Part shown: piece by piece, positions 1 to 7,587 of the stretch
Numbering within the stretch: the first letter of the stretch is position 1
How the letters are laid out: each line of letters opens with the position of its first letter
Origin: Cohaesibacteraceae bacterium
GTDB lineage: Bacteria > Pseudomonadota > Alphaproteobacteria > Rhizobiales > Cohaesibacteraceae
Length of the DNA: 12,409 bases
NCBI GenBank assembly: GCA_016764535.1
Contig: JAESRR010000201.1
Location: 1-12,409 of the forward strand
Reading direction: 5' to 3'
Made by a program: the position numbers and the translations under genes
The notes under the pieces: model-generated
Seen by the model: the letters and a program-made list of their open reading frames with translations, nothing else
What the model was told of the DNA's origin: nothing
The model's database searches: none

Positions 1-3000
1 CTCGAGCAACTTGCGACTTTCATCGTACTGACCGCGCAGCGCTTCAATTTGAGACAACAGATGCTCGTCTTCGGGAACAAACATCCACCACTGGCTGCGA
101 GGATATTCCGTCAATTCCGAACGTGAGAGTGTCACATCTTTACGAAAACCTTTTGGCCCCGCAGATGCTACATTCCCATCAAGCATATCGGCAAGACGAC
201 CATAAACATTGCGATCAAGAATCGCTTGTTCGTCATCCCTGTCTTTCGCAAGGGTTTCAATTTCCTCACGCTCAATGGTCATCGCCCGTTCGTCTTTTTC
301 AATACCATGGCGGTTGAAAACACGAACCTCGATTACTGTGCCAAAATTACCGGGAGACATCCGCAATGACGTATCACGTACATCCGATGCTTTCTCTCCA
401 AAAATTGCACGGAGCAATTTTTCTTCCGGTGTCATCGGGCTCTCGCCCTTGGGCGTAATTTTGCCTACCAGAATATCACCCGGCCCGACATCAGCCCCGA
501 TGTAAACAATCCCGGCTTCATCAAGATTTCTCAAAGCTTCTTCTGAAACATTCGGAATATCACGGGTTATTTCTTCAGGGCCCAACTTGGTGTCCCGGGC
601 CATAACCTCGAATTCTTCCAGATGAATTGAAGTGAAAACGTCATCGGAAACGATACGTTCTGATAGAAGAATGGAATCTTCAAAATTGTAACCATTCCAG
701 GGCATAAATGCCACAAGAACGTTCTTACCCAGAGCCAAATCGCCCTGATCCGTCGAAGGACCATCAGCGATTATCTCGTTTAGTTCCACACGATCACCAA
801 CCCGCACCAAAGGACGCTGATTGATACAAGTAGATTGATTGGATCTCTGGAATTTCTGCAGCCGATAGATGTCAACGCCGGATTTTGACGCATCTTTTTC
901 TTCAGTTGCACGAACCACAATACGAGTAGCATCAACCTGATCAACAATACCTGGACGTTTTGCCGCAATTGCAGCGCCCGAATCCCTTGCGACGATCGGT
1001 TCCATACCAGTGCCGACAAACGGTGCATGTGCACGAAGCAACGGAACAGCCTGTCTTTGCATATTCGAGCCCATCAGGGCCCGGTTCGCATCATCATTTT
1101 CCAAAAATGGAATAAGAGCAGCAGCGACGGATACCAGCTGCTTGGGTGATACATCCATAAGATCAACGCGATCTTTGGGAACCATCATGTTTTCGCCGTT
1201 GTGACGACAAACAATCAATTCATCGATGTAACGACCATCATCATCCATTTCCATATTGGACTGGGCTACATAGTACTTTGCCTCTTCCATAGCAGACAAA
1301 TAAACGACGTCATTGGATACAAGACTATCCTTGACCTTGCGATAAGGACTTTCAATAAAACCATACTTGTTAACGCGTGCGTATGTTGCAAGAGAATTGA
1401 TCAGACCAATATTTGGTCCCTCTGGCGTTTCAATCGGACATATACGTCCATAATGCGTTACATGAACATCACGAACTTCAAAACCAGCACGCTCGCGTGT
1501 TAAACCACCCGGCCCAAGCGCAGACAAACGTCGCTTATGAGTAATCTCGGACAGAGGATTAGTCTGATCCATAAACTGGCTTAATTGAGACGATCCAAAA
1601 AACTCACGTACTGCTGCCGCAGCCGGCTTTGCATTGATGAGATCCTGAGGCATAACAGTGTCGATCTCAACCGAACTCATACGTTCCTTGATTGCACGTT
1701 CCATGCGCAGCAATCCGACGCGATACTGATTTTCCATCAGTTCGCCCACAGATCTCACACGCCTGTTGCCAAGATTATCAATGTCATCGATTTCGCCACG
1801 GCCATCGCGCAAATTGAGAAGCATACGAATAACTTCGACAATATCATCCTTGCGAAGAACGCGAACCGTATCTTCACAATCCAGATCAAGCCGCATGTTC
1901 ATTTTCACACGACCAACAGCGGATAAATCATACCGTTCGGAATCAAAGAACAAGGAATTGAACATTGCTTCGGCAGAATCGATCGTTGGCGGCTCACCGG
2001 GACGCATAACCCGATAAATATCAAACAGAGCAGATTCACGTGTTTCGTTTTTATCTGCAGCAAGCGTATTACGCAGATATGCACCGATGTTCACATGATC
2101 AATGTCAAGCGTTACCAGTTCCGGCGTCAATTGTTCGTGCAGGTCTTCAAAAGTCTGTTCAGTAATCTCGTCTCCGGCTTCAGCGAGAACCTCGCCTGTG
2201 CTCATATTAACGAAATCTTCGGCAAGATAACCACCAATCAGATCGGCATCACTGATTTTGAGATGAGTTACACCTTTTTCTTCAATAGAGCGGATTTGAC
2301 GAGCAGTAAGTTTCTTACCTGCTTCAAGTACAATCTCACCGGTAGCGGCATCAACAAGATCTTTTTCGACCTTTTTGCCCTTTTGACGCTCGGGCTTAAA
2401 AGGAACCTTCCAGCCATCATCCAGACGATCATGCGTAATTGACGTATAAAATGTATTCAGAATGGTTTGTGGATCGAGGCCCAGCGCCAACAACAACGTT
2501 GTTACCGGAATCTTGCGGCGGCGGTCAATGCGCGCAAAAACAATATCCTTGGCATCAAATTCAACATCCAGCCAGGAACCGCGATATGGAATAATACGGA
2601 CTGCAAACAAAAGCTTGCCACTCGAATGGCTTTTGCCTTTGTCATGATCAAAAAACACACCAGGCGAGCGATGCATTTGGGAAACAATTACACGCTCGGT
2701 ACCATTGACAATAAATGTGCCGTTTTTGGTCATGAAGGGCATGTCGCCCATATAAACGTCTTGTTCCTTGATGTCCTTAACAGATTTGGCACCTGTCTCT
2801 TCATCGACATCAAATACAATAAGACGCAATGTAACCTTGAGCGGTGCTGAATAGGTCATCCCCCGCTGACGGCATTCGTCAACATCATACTTCGGAGGCT
2901 CAAATTCATATTCCACGAAATCAAGCTGGGCTGTTTCGGAAAAGTCCTTGATGGGCAGCACGGAATTAAAAACCGCTTGCAGCCCTTCATCAAGTCGACC

Positions 3001-3141
3001 ACCATCATCAGTCCTGGAAACCTGCAAAAACTGATCGTAGGATGCTTTCTGAACCTCAATAAGGTTCGGCATCTTTGCGACTTCCTTGATGTGGCCGAAA
3101 TACTTGCGAAGTTTACGGCGACCAGAAAACGTCTGAGCCAT
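1..3141 (-). CDS. rpoB: RNA polymerase beta subunit, 3'-truncated by the window edge
   Basis: Catalytic beta subunit of DNA-dependent RNA polymerase. The frame is open from an ATG at 3141 to base 1 (1047 codons, no stop), so roughly the last quarter of the protein lies outside the window. The protein opens [16 protein letters not shown]. The rifampicin-binding cluster [11 protein letters not shown]...LSALGPGG occupies residues 516-546 (bases 1504-1596), followed by the conserved [18 protein letters not shown] segment and, further on, [15 protein letters not shown]. The residues equivalent to E. coli S512, Q513, D516, H526 and S531 are all the ordinary ones, so the sequence predicts a rifampicin-sensitive enzyme (inference). 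A strong Shine-Dalgarno (GAGGAG) precedes the ATG. It is the last gene visible in the rplJ-rplL-rpoB unit; rpoC would normally follow. Identification is certain. Confidence 0.99.
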   Translation of the reverse strand, partial: MAQTFSGRRKLRKYFGHIKEVAKMPNLIEVQKASYDQFLQVSRTDDGGRLDEGLQAVFNSVLPIKDFSETAQLDFVEYEFEPPKYDVDECRQRGMTYSAPLKVTLRLIVFDVDEETGAKSVKDIKEQDVYMGDMPFMTKNGTFIVNGTERVIVSQMHRSPGVFFDHDKGKSHSSGKLLFAVRIIPYRGSWLDVEFDAKDIVFARIDRRRKIPVTTLLLALGLDPQTILNTFYTSITHDRLDDGWKVPFKPERQKGKKVEKDLVDAATGEIVLEAGKKLTARQIRSIEEKGVTHLKISDADLIGGYLAEDFVNMSTGEVLAEAGDEITEQTFEDLHEQLTPELVTLDIDHVNIGAYLRNTLAADKNETRESALFDIYRVMRPGEPPTIDSAEAMFNSLFFDSERYDLSAVGRVKMNMRLDLDCEDTVRVLRKDDIVEVIRMLLNLRDGRGEIDDIDNLGNRRVRSVGELMENQYRVGLLRMERAIKERMSSVEIDTVMPQDLINAKPAAAAVREFFGSSQLSQFMDQTNPLSEITHKRRLSALGPGGLTRERAGFEVRDVHVTHYGRICPIETPEGPNIGLINSLATYARVNKYGFIESPYRKVKDSLVSNDVVYLSAMEEAKYYVAQSNMEMDDDGRYIDELIVCRHNGENMMVPKDRVDLMDVSPKQLVSVAAALIPFLENDDANRALMGSNMQRQAVPLLRAHAPFVGTGMEPIVARDSGAAIAAKRPGIVDQVDATRIVVRATEEKDASKSGVDIYRLQKFQRSNQSTCINQRPLVRVGDRVELNEIIADGPSTDQGDLALGKNVLVAFMPWNGYNFEDSILLSERIVSDDVFTSIHLEEFEVMARDTKLGPEEITRDIPNVSEEALRNLDEAGIVYIGADVGPGDILVGKITPKGESPMTPEEKLLRAIFGEKASDVRDTSLRMSPGNFGTVIEVRVFNRHGIEKDERAMTIEREEIETLAKDRDDEQAILDRNVYGRLADMLDGNVASAGPKGFRKDVTLSRSELTEYPRSQWWMFVPEDEHLLSQIEALRGQYDESRKLLE

Positions 3142-3175
3142 TGTTGCTCCTCGTTTCGCTCATGGACGGCTGTCC

Positions 3176-3210
3176 AAAAAACCAGCCTGAAAAACTGACT
3201 GGCTTTCAGG
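3176..3210 (-). terminator. Terminator-like attenuator candidate before rpoB
   Basis: On the transcribed (minus) strand, AAAGCCAG (3199-3206) can pair with CTGGTTTT (3178-3185) around a 13-nt loop, and the stem runs directly into TTTTTT (3176-3181). That is the layout of a weak intrinsic terminator about 35 nt before the rpoB start codon. A competing stem, CCTGAAA (3204-3210) with TTTCAGG (3186-3192), uses some of the same bases, so the two folds exclude each other. In E. coli partial termination in the rplL-rpoB gap lowers rpoB expression relative to the L10/L12 genes; the same role here is inferred from position and structure only. Confidence 0.5.
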
Positions 3211-3263
3211 GCAGTCGCCCCAATCTATCCAGATTCGTTAAAAAACAAATCCCCAAAATGACT

Positions 3264-3306
3264 GTGTCCGAAGACACGAATGGCTTCGGGCCGAAACCCG
3301 AAGCCA
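3264..3306 (-). other. Two adjacent hairpins directly after rplL
   Basis: Immediately downstream of the rplL stop, TGGCTTCGGG (3281-3290) and CCCGAAGCCA (3297-3306) form a perfect 10-bp stem with a 6-nt loop. Four bases after the end of rplL-side pairing comes a second stem, GTGTC/GACAC (3264-3277). In the RNA this second stem is closed by a cUUCGg tetraloop, one of the most stable known. Neither is followed at once by a T-run, so they look more like mRNA-stabilising or processing structures than terminators. In E. coli an RNase III site lies in this gap; I infer only a comparable position. Confidence 0.6.
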
Positions 3307-3317
3307 AACTAACGAAC

Positions 3318-3686
3318 TTACTTCAGTTCGACAGTAGCACCGGCGGCTTCAAGCTTGCCTTTAAGCTCTTCAGCAGTGGCTTTATCAACGCCTTCTTTAA
3401 CAACCTTTGGAGCTGCTTCAACAAGATCTTTTGCGTCTTTAAGGCCAAGGCCTGTAATTGCGCGCACTTCTTTAATAACATTGATTTTCTTGGCACCAAA
3501 GGATGCAAGAATAACATCAAATTCTGTTTGCTCTTCAGCAGCTTCACCACCGCCGGCAGCGGCAGCAACAGCAACAGGAGCAGCAGCAGAAACGCCCCAT
3601 TTGTCTTCGAGCATTGTGGAAAGCTCTGCAGCTTCCATAACTGAGAGTGTTGAAAGTTCTTCAACGAGCTTTTCGAGATCAGCCAT
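3318..3686 (-). CDS. rplL: 50S ribosomal protein L7/L12
   Basis: Stalk protein of the large ribosomal subunit, present as dimers on L10, which recruits and stimulates the translational GTPases (EF-Tu, EF-G, IF2). It is 122 residues long, as usual for the family. It shows the expected three parts: an N-terminal dimerisation helix region ([20 protein letters not shown]), an Ala/Gly-rich hinge (about residues 38-50), and a C-terminal factor-binding domain with the signature [20 protein letters not shown] and [16 protein letters not shown]. It starts at an ATG preceded by AGGAAAA and lies 46 bp downstream of rplJ in the same transcript. The hinge makes it very alanine-rich, which produces several spurious open frames in other phases. 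Identification is certain. Confidence 0.99.
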   Translation of the reverse strand: MADLEKLVEELSTLSVMEAAELSTMLEDKWGVSAAAPVAVAAAAGGGEAAEEQTEFDVILASFGAKKINVIKEVRAITGLGLKDAKDLVEAAPKVVKEGVDKATAEELKGKLEAAGATVELK

Positions 3687-3732
3687 TGTATTTTCCTATT
3701 TATTCGAACCAGATAATTTGGGTGTGACGGCC

Positions 3733-4251
3733 TTACGCCGCTTCGTCCTTCTTGGCATACGCTCCAAACACGCGAGCAAGCTGACCTGCGGGTGCAACAA
3801 GCACTCCGGCAACTTTTGTTGCAGGCGCAGATATAATGCCAACAATTTTTCCGCGAAGTTCGTCAAGTGATGGCAACGCAGCAAGCGCTTTGACACCATT
3901 CACATCGAGCTTGGTCGTACCCATTGCACCACCAAGAACCACGAGATTTTCGTTGGTCTTGGAGAATTCAACGGCTACTTTCGGAGCTGCAACAGGATCG
4001 TTTGAATATGCGATCAGTGTTGGACCTGTAAACAGGTCGATAATTGATTCAGCATCCGTGCCTTGAAGAGCAAGCTTTGCAAGACGGTTTTTTGCGACTT
4101 TCACTTCAGCGCCAGCTTCGCGCATACGACTGCGTAAATCAGTCATCTGCGAAACGCTAAGGCCGGAGTAATGAGCAACGATCACGACGTTAGTGTTTGA
4201 AATCACTTCGCCCAGTGACGTTACAAGCTCACGCTTTTCCGCTCTATCCAC
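3733..4251 (-). CDS. rplJ: 50S ribosomal protein L10
   Basis: L10 anchors the L7/L12 dimers to the ribosome and in many bacteria also represses its own mRNA as an L10-L12 complex. The 172-residue product begins [16 protein letters not shown] and has the family's conserved N-terminal rRNA-binding domain ([19 protein letters not shown], then [13 protein letters not shown] at about residues 50-62). A long C-terminal helical part (residues 135-172, ending AYAKKDEAA) would bind the L12 dimers. The start codon is GTG (4249-4251), chosen because AAAAGGAG sits at normal spacing upstream and the N-terminus aligns with the family. It is preceded by a 301-bp structured leader and followed after 46 bp by rplL. 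Confidence 0.98.
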   Translation of the reverse strand: MDRAEKRELVTSLGEVISNTNVVIVAHYSGLSVSQMTDLRSRMREAGAEVKVAKNRLAKLALQGTDAESIIDLFTGPTLIAYSNDPVAAPKVAVEFSKTNENLVVLGGAMGTTKLDVNGVKALAALPSLDELRGKIVGIISAPATKVAGVLVAPAGQLARVFGAYAKKDEAA

Positions 4252-4291
4252 TGCCCTTCTCCTTTTTGAAACCAGCGCTGGGCTGGCTCCG

Positions 4292-4470
4292 GGTTGTTAC
4301 ATTCACCGGGTATTCGGTGAATACTGAACAACCTGTCCTGTGAAACACATAATCATGTGACTACAGAAGTAGCGGGTTCGAACAAATTACCAGGAGATCC
4401 GGATAATTTATCGCACCCCATCTATGCAGGCCAACTGGCTTAAATCATTACCATGGCAATGACACCTGCA
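4292..4470 (-). promoter_or_regulatory. L10-type mRNA leader (autoregulatory element candidate)
   Basis: The 301-bp gap between rplA and rplJ is rich in pairing on the transcribed strand. TGCAGG (4465-4470) can pair with CCTGCA (4425-4430). CTAC/GTAG (4361-4372) and CACAT/ATGTG (4346-4359) form small hairpins. GGTTGTT (4327-4333) pairs with AACAACC (4292-4298), enclosing a nested 7-bp stem TTCACCG/CGGTGAA (4302-4321). An unpaired-type block CCCGGAGCCAGCC follows shortly before the rplJ Shine-Dalgarno. This layout and position match the ribosomal protein L10 leader family, to which the L10-L12 complex binds to repress translation. Pairings are seen; regulation is inferred from family knowledge. 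No convincing promoter was identified in this gap. Confidence 0.7.
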
Positions 4471-4516
4471 GTCTTGGACAGGCAAGATCACCCCCGAACA
4501 AATCCGGAAGTGATCC

Positions 4517-4538
4517 AATTTGCTCGCAAGAGCAAATT
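4517..4538 (-). other. 9-bp hairpin just after rplA
   Basis: AATTTGCTC (4517-4525) and GAGCAAATT (4530-4538) form a perfect 9-bp stem with a 4-nt loop, 14 bases past the rplA stop codon. It lacks a following T-run on the transcribed strand, so full intrinsic termination is not supported; it may protect the rplKA mRNA 3' end or be a processing or partial-termination site. Confidence 0.5.
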
Positions 4539-4552
4539 CATAACAAGGCGAT

Positions 4553-5251
4553 CTACGCCTCGACAATACTTGCAATTTCGACCTTGATACCAGGACCCAT
4601 GGTTGAGCTTACTGAAATACGGTTCATATAAGACCCTTTAACCCCGGAAGGCCGGGCTTTCATCACAGCGCCTACAAACGCTTTCGCATTTTCTATCAGC
4701 GCTTCTTCAGTGAAACTTGCTTTACCAAAACCGGCATGAACAATTCCGGCTTTTTCAGCACGAAATTCAACTGCGCCGCCCTTGGCAGCCTTAACAGCCT
4801 CGCCAACATCAGGTGTCACAGTTCCAACCCGCGGATTCGGCATCATGCCACGAGGACCAAGAACTTTACCCAGACGACCAACAAGTGGCATCATATCCGG
4901 CGTCGCGATGCAACGTTCAAAATCAATTTTTCCACTCTGAACAGCTTCAACCAGATCTTCAGCACCGACGACATCTGCACCGGCAGCCTTTGCTTCGTCA
5001 GCTTTGTCACCACGTGCAAACACAGCAACACGGACATTTTTACCAGTACCATTTGGCAACTGGCATACGCCACGCACCATTTGATCGGCATGACGAGGAT
5101 CAACACCAAGATTCATTGAAATCTCGACTGTCTCATCGAATTTCGCTTTCGAACCATTTTTGATCATTTTAACAACATCGGCAATCGCGTAAGCTGTATC
5201 GCGATTAATACCTTCTGCTGCTTTTAGATAACGTTTTCCAGATTTAGCCAT
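4553..5251 (-). CDS. rplA: 50S ribosomal protein L1
   Basis: L1 forms the mobile L1 stalk on the large subunit, where it helps move deacylated tRNA out of the E site; in many bacteria it also represses the rplK-rplA mRNA. The product is 232 residues, normal for the family. The L1 signature lies at about residues 121-146 ([15 protein letters not shown] followed by [11 protein letters not shown]). The ATG at 5251 was chosen over an in-frame start 48 bases upstream because [15 protein letters not shown] matches the family N-terminus and the upstream extension would overlap rplK. Its Shine-Dalgarno (GAGGTGG) lies inside the end of rplK, only 4 bp separate the two genes, and translational coupling is likely. 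Confidence 0.99.
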   Translation of the reverse strand: MAKSGKRYLKAAEGINRDTAYAIADVVKMIKNGSKAKFDETVEISMNLGVDPRHADQMVRGVCQLPNGTGKNVRVAVFARGDKADEAKAAGADVVGAEDLVEAVQSGKIDFERCIATPDMMPLVGRLGKVLGPRGMMPNPRVGTVTPDVGEAVKAAKGGAVEFRAEKAGIVHAGFGKASFTEEALIENAKAFVGAVMKARPSGVKGSYMNRISVSSTMGPGIKVEIASIVEA

Positions 5252-5255
5252 ATCG

Positions 5256-5684
5256 TTAACCCACCACCTCAAGACCCATGGAACGCGCAGATCCTTCAAT
5301 CATCAACATTGCTGCATCAAGATCATTGGCGTTGAGATCTTTCATTTTCTTTTCTGCAATTTCACGACATTGCGATTTTGTCACTGAACCAGCTACTTCA
5401 TAACCAGGCTTGGACGAGCCTTTCTTGAGTTTTGCTGCTTCCTTGAGAAAATGAGAAGTCGGTGGAGTTTTGATTACGAAGGAAAAGGACTTGTCCTGAT
5501 AGATCGTAATAATAACCGGAATTGGAACGCCTTTTTCCATTTCCTGGGTTTTTGCATTAAATCCCTTACAAAACTCCATGATATTCAGACCGCGCTGACC
5601 AAGAGCCGGACCGATAGGAGGCGAAGGATTCGCAGAACCCGCAGGCACCTGAAGCTTCAGATAACCATCAATTTTCTTTGCCAT
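5256..5684 (-). CDS. rplK: 50S ribosomal protein L11
   Basis: L11 binds the GTPase-associated region of 23S rRNA at the base of the L7/L12 stalk, takes part in factor-dependent steps and in RelA activation, and is part of the thiostrepton site. The 142-residue protein has the N-terminal family segment ([20 protein letters not shown], about residues 14-33), including the proline-rich helix start. The C-terminal rRNA-binding domain contains [21 protein letters not shown]. The ATG at 5684 is preceded by GGAGAA. The 99-bp gap to nusG holds short imperfect pairings and a TTTTTT run at about 5741-5746 but no convincing promoter or terminator, so rplKA is probably cotranscribed with secE-nusG. Confidence 0.99.
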   Translation of the reverse strand: MAKKIDGYLKLQVPAGSANPSPPIGPALGQRGLNIMEFCKGFNAKTQEMEKGVPIPVIITIYQDKSFSFVIKTPPTSHFLKEAAKLKKGSSKPGYEVAGSVTKSQCREIAEKKMKDLNANDLDAAMLMIEGSARSMGLEVVG

Positions 5685-5783
5685 TTAAATTCTCCAACAA
5701 CCGCACATTATGCGATCAAATTAAAGATGCCGTGGTAGGAAAAAACACATTGGCAATGCATTCCATCTTCCACAGCGGATAGA

Positions 5784-6314
5784 TCAAAGTTTTTCAACCT
5801 GACCATATTCAAGTTCAACCGGCGTGGCACGCCCGAAGATAGACACAGTAACTTTTAACCGTGAACGCTCTTCGTCAACTTCTTCCACCAATCCATTAAA
5901 GGACGCAAAAGGACCGTCAGATACACGAACCTGTTGCCCGACTTCAAACGAAATCGTTGGTTTGGGTCTGTCAACACCTTCCTGCACTTGTTGCAGAATT
6001 CGATTTGCCTCTGCATCCGATATTGGCATCGGGCGATTATCAGCGCCCAGAAACCCGGATACCTTTGGCGTATTTTTGATCAGATGAAAGCCTTCATCTG
6101 TCATATCCATTTTTACAAGCACGTAACCCGGAAAAAACTTCCGTTCCGCTTCAACTTTACGTCCACGTCGAATTTCGATAACTTTTTCTTTTGGCACAAG
6201 AATTTCTTCAAAAAGATCCGCTAGCCCGCGAGCTGCAGCATTTTCCCGAATCGATTCAACCACTTTGTTTTCGAAGTTCGAATATGCGTGGACGATGTAC
6301 CACCGCTTAGACAT
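5784..6314 (-). CDS. nusG: Transcription termination/antitermination factor NusG
   Basis: NusG binds the clamp of RNA polymerase, reduces pausing and links transcription to Rho or to the ribosome. The 176-residue product has an N-terminal NGN domain ([18 protein letters not shown] through about residue 115, including the hallmark [11 protein letters not shown] at 59-69). The C-terminal KOW domain follows ([20 protein letters not shown], about residues 125-144, to the end QVEKL). I chose the ATG at 6314 rather than the TTG codon just before it because GGAG lies at a better distance and [12 protein letters not shown] is the usual start. It follows secE by 13 bp, forming the classical secE-nusG pair. 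Confidence 0.99.
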   Translation of the reverse strand: MSKRWYIVHAYSNFENKVVESIRENAAARGLADLFEEILVPKEKVIEIRRGRKVEAERKFFPGYVLVKMDMTDEGFHLIKNTPKVSGFLGADNRPMPISDAEANRILQQVQEGVDRPKPTISFEVGQQVRVSDGPFASFNGLVEEVDEERSRLKVTVSIFGRATPVELEYGQVEKL

Positions 6315-6327
6315 CAACCATCTCCAG

Positions 6328-6525
6328 TCAGGACCCTAAACCAAGAAGATACCCGACGCCGAAACTCAGCACCTGGTCGGCAAGCAAAAAGAACATGGAT
6401 GCGAAAAACACCATTATAAAAACCATAACAGTTGTAATCGCAGTCTCTTTACGAGACGGCCATGTAACTTTCGTAGCTTCTGAGCGTACATGCTGCAAAA
6501 ATGTAAAAGGATTGGTTTTGGCCAT
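6328..6525 (-). CDS. secE: Preprotein translocase subunit SecE
   Basis: SecE clamps SecY in the inner-membrane protein-conducting channel. The 65-residue protein is the short single-anchor form usual in alphaproteobacteria. It has an amphipathic N-terminal part with the conserved [12 protein letters not shown] motif (residues 16-27) followed by a long hydrophobic stretch (about residues 31-63) holding the membrane segment. The ATG at 6525 is supported by GAGGGG just upstream and by the family N-terminus [10 protein letters not shown]; an earlier in-frame ATG at 6564 has no such support. It lies between tRNA-Trp and nusG, the standard position. Confidence 0.98.
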   Translation of the reverse strand: MAKTNPFTFLQHVRSEATKVTWPSRKETAITTVMVFIMVFFASMFFLLADQVLSFGVGYLLGLGS

Positions 6526-6544
6526 CAAGCCCCTCACAAGTAAC

Positions 6545-6569
6545 AGCGCGCAAGTTTCACCCACGCGCT
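6545..6569 (-). other. Hairpin in the secE 5' untranslated region
   Basis: AGCGCG (6545-6550) and CGCGCT (6564-6569) can form a 6-bp all-strong stem with a 13-nt loop about 20 nt before the secE ATG, next to its ribosome binding site. It could modulate secE translation; no family is recognised. Confidence 0.4.
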
Positions 6570-6583
6570 CGTAAGATTTTCAC

Positions 6584-6612
6584 TCTATATAGATCCTGAA
6601 CCATAAGATCAA
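6584..6612 (-). promoter_or_regulatory. Candidate secE promoter
   Basis: On the minus strand TTGATC (6607-6612) is separated by exactly 17 bp from TATAGA (6584-6589), each matching 4 of 6 consensus positions for a housekeeping sigma factor. It lies between the end of tRNA-Trp and secE and could give secE-nusG transcription independent of the tRNA. Confidence 0.45.
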
Positions 6613-6620
6613 GTATCAAA

Positions 6621-6696
6621 TGGCAGGGGCGGAGAGACTCGAACTCCCGACCCTCGGTTTTGGAGACCGATGCTCTACCAACTGAGCTACACCCCT
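6621..6696 (-). tRNA. tRNA-Trp (anticodon CCA)
   Basis: The minus strand folds as a complete 76-nt cloverleaf including an encoded 3' CCA. The acceptor stem is AGGGGTG/CGCCCCT with one G-T pair, and the D arm is GCTCAGTTGGTAGAGC. The anticodon stem-loop TCGGT-CTCCAAA-ACCGA has anticodon CCA, and the T loop is GTTCGAGTC. It sits just before secE, as in many proteobacteria. Confidence 0.97.
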
Positions 6697-6735
6697 AGGA
6701 TCATAACAAGGCAAAAACCAAGTTGGGCCCTACCT

Positions 6736-6764
6736 AGTGAAGTTCGTTATCGACCGCAAGTCAA
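6736..6764 (-). promoter_or_regulatory. Candidate promoter of tRNA-Trp with T-rich upstream element
   Basis: The minus strand has TTGACT (6759-6764) followed by TTG-rich spacing and, 17 bp on, TTCACT (6736-6741), a weak -10 match. Next comes a GC-rich block GGGCCC (6725-6730) of the kind seen in stringently controlled stable-RNA promoters. Upstream of the -35 lies a T-rich tract (about 6770-6785 on the opposite strand, A-rich as printed) resembling an UP element. The -35 and tract are clear; the exact -10 is uncertain. Confidence 0.45.
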
Positions 6765-7182
6765 TTCATAGAAATAAAAAACAAATCAACAGATTGCTTG
6801 ATTCCTCCACTAACAGTTAAATCAAAATGCCGTCGACAATATTTGGAGGCTTACAAAATACTGTAGTTACGACTGATTGCCTGGGCTTCAACAACAATGT
6901 CAGCCCTGGCTGGCCCTACGATCACCTTCACTTGGCAAAACGAATGTTTTTTTCCATCGCGTCAAGCAAACCCCGCTTCGGATAGCGTCACGGAAATCGT
7001 GGCTGCAAACGTGGTCAGGGTGCCAAACATGACAAGATTTGGACCAGTAAATTCCGCTCCAACCTTGTGTCGCACCCTCGTTGGTCACAACAACCAGGGG
7101 CAAACGCCCAACACTAAAATTGAAACAGACGCCAGGCATTCAGTAAGCAACTTATGCATCACTATTGCCTGGGCGACCAAAG
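6765..7182 (-). other. Gene-free gap where tuf would be expected
   Basis: About 420 bp (500 bp counted tRNA to tRNA) with no convincing gene. A 79-codon frame on the minus strand (6900-7139) has an ATG but no Shine-Dalgarno and no recognisable family. A plus-strand frame here runs through the tRNA genes and is an artefact. In many rhizobial relatives a tuf (EF-Tu) gene occupies this place between tRNA-Gly and tRNA-Trp. I see none of the EF-Tu GTP-binding motifs or its conserved C-terminus on either strand, so no visible remnant remains. Confidence 0.6.
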
Positions 7183-7281
7183 ATGAGAATGTTAGTGGAG
7201 CGGGTGAAGGGAATCGAACCCTCGTCATCAGCTTGGAAGGCTGTTGCTCTACCATTGAGCTACACCCGCAAACATTCTCAT
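7183..7281 (-). repeat. 11-bp inverted repeat flanking tRNA-Gly
   Basis: ATGAGAATGTT (7183-7193) and AACATTCTCAT (7271-7281) are perfect inverted copies lying 2 bp and 1 bp outside the mature tRNA-Gly ends. In the precursor RNA the leader and trailer would pair and extend the acceptor stem by 11 bp after a small internal bulge. Confidence 0.75.
7196..7269 (-). tRNA. tRNA-Gly (anticodon TCC)
   Basis: A 74-nt cloverleaf on the minus strand with an encoded CCA end. The acceptor stem is GCGGGTG/CACCCGC, the D arm is GCTCAATGGTAGAGC, the anticodon loop CTTCCAA gives anticodon TCC, and the T arm contains GGTTCGATTCC. It follows tRNA-Tyr by 18 nt and almost certainly shares its transcript. Tyr followed by Gly(TCC) matches the order in the E. 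coli thrU-tyrU-glyT-thrT-tufB operon. Confidence 0.97.
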
Positions 7282-7287
7282 GTGAAA

Positions 7288-7372
7288 TGGTGGAGGATGT
7301 TGGATTTGAACCAACGTAGGCGTAGCCAACGGATTTACAGTCCGTCCCCTTTAACCACTCGGGCAATCCTCC
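7288..7372 (-). tRNA. tRNA-Tyr (anticodon GTA)
   Basis: An 85-nt class II tRNA with encoded CCA. The acceptor stem is GGAGGAT/ATCCTCC, the anticodon stem-loop ACGGA-CTGTAAA-TCCGT has anticodon GTA, and a long variable arm (GGCTACGCCTACG region) is typical of tRNA-Tyr. A 6-bp inverted repeat, TGTGAA (7281-7286) with TTCACA (7375-7380), flanks it in the precursor. It is the first tRNA after the promoter at 7440-7468. Confidence 0.97.
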
Positions 7373-7439
7373 AGTTCACACTGATCTGCCGATCAAACGA
7401 AGCGTACAAAGCCACTCGGCAGTACGTTCCGTGGGCCGC

Positions 7440-7468
7440 TTTATGAAGAGCAACAGCATGCCTGTCAA
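7440..7468 (-). promoter_or_regulatory. Promoter of the tRNA-Tyr/tRNA-Gly unit
   Basis: The minus strand shows a perfect TTGACA (7463-7468), exactly 17 bp of spacer, then CATAAA (7440-7445, 4 of 6 to consensus). A GC-rich discriminator GCGGCCC follows, about 60 nt before mature tRNA-Tyr. A perfect -35 and a GC-rich discriminator are hallmarks of stable-RNA promoters under stringent (ppGpp) control; that regulation is inferred. Confidence 0.7.
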
Positions 7469-7482
7469 CACTCCCGGACAGG
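7461..7482. repeat. Inverted repeat overlapping the tRNA promoter -35
   Basis: CCTGTC (7461-7466) and GACAGG (7477-7482) form a perfect 6-bp inverted repeat with a 10-bp centre. The left arm covers most of the -35 box of the tRNA-Tyr promoter, and the site lies in the divergent gap between that promoter and rlmB. It is operator-like in form; no regulator is known to me for it. Confidence 0.4.
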
Positions 7483-7587
7483 TTTCCCGGGGAAAGAAGA
7501 CTTTTCCACGAAAATCAAATTGCCATTCAAATACATGCCTGCCGAATTTACTTGTCCAGTGACCACTTTTCTGGATATGGGATAGAT

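Noticed and set aside
3141..3870. Plus-strand frames of 167 and 171 codons opposite rplL/rplJ
   Set aside because: They are antisense shadows of the alanine-rich L7/L12 and L10 genes and carry no ribosome site.
5252..5299. Longer start for rplA at 5299
   Set aside because: It would overlap the end of rplK and adds residues absent from L1 proteins; the ATG at 5251 has a good ribosome site and the family N-terminus.
5685..5783. Promoter or terminator between nusG and rplK
   Set aside because: Only very short stems next to a TTTTTT run and no -35/-10 pair at proper spacing; too weak to list as a feature.
6900..7139. 79-codon minus-strand frame in the tuf gap
   Set aside because: It has an ATG but no Shine-Dalgarno, no family resemblance and an uneven composition; treated as non-coding.
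6897..7319. 140-codon plus-strand frame ending VGFEPT
   Set aside because: It runs antisense through tRNA-Gly and into tRNA-Tyr; the GEGNRTLV and EDVGFEPT strings are well-known translation artefacts of antisense tRNA genes, and there is no ribosome site.
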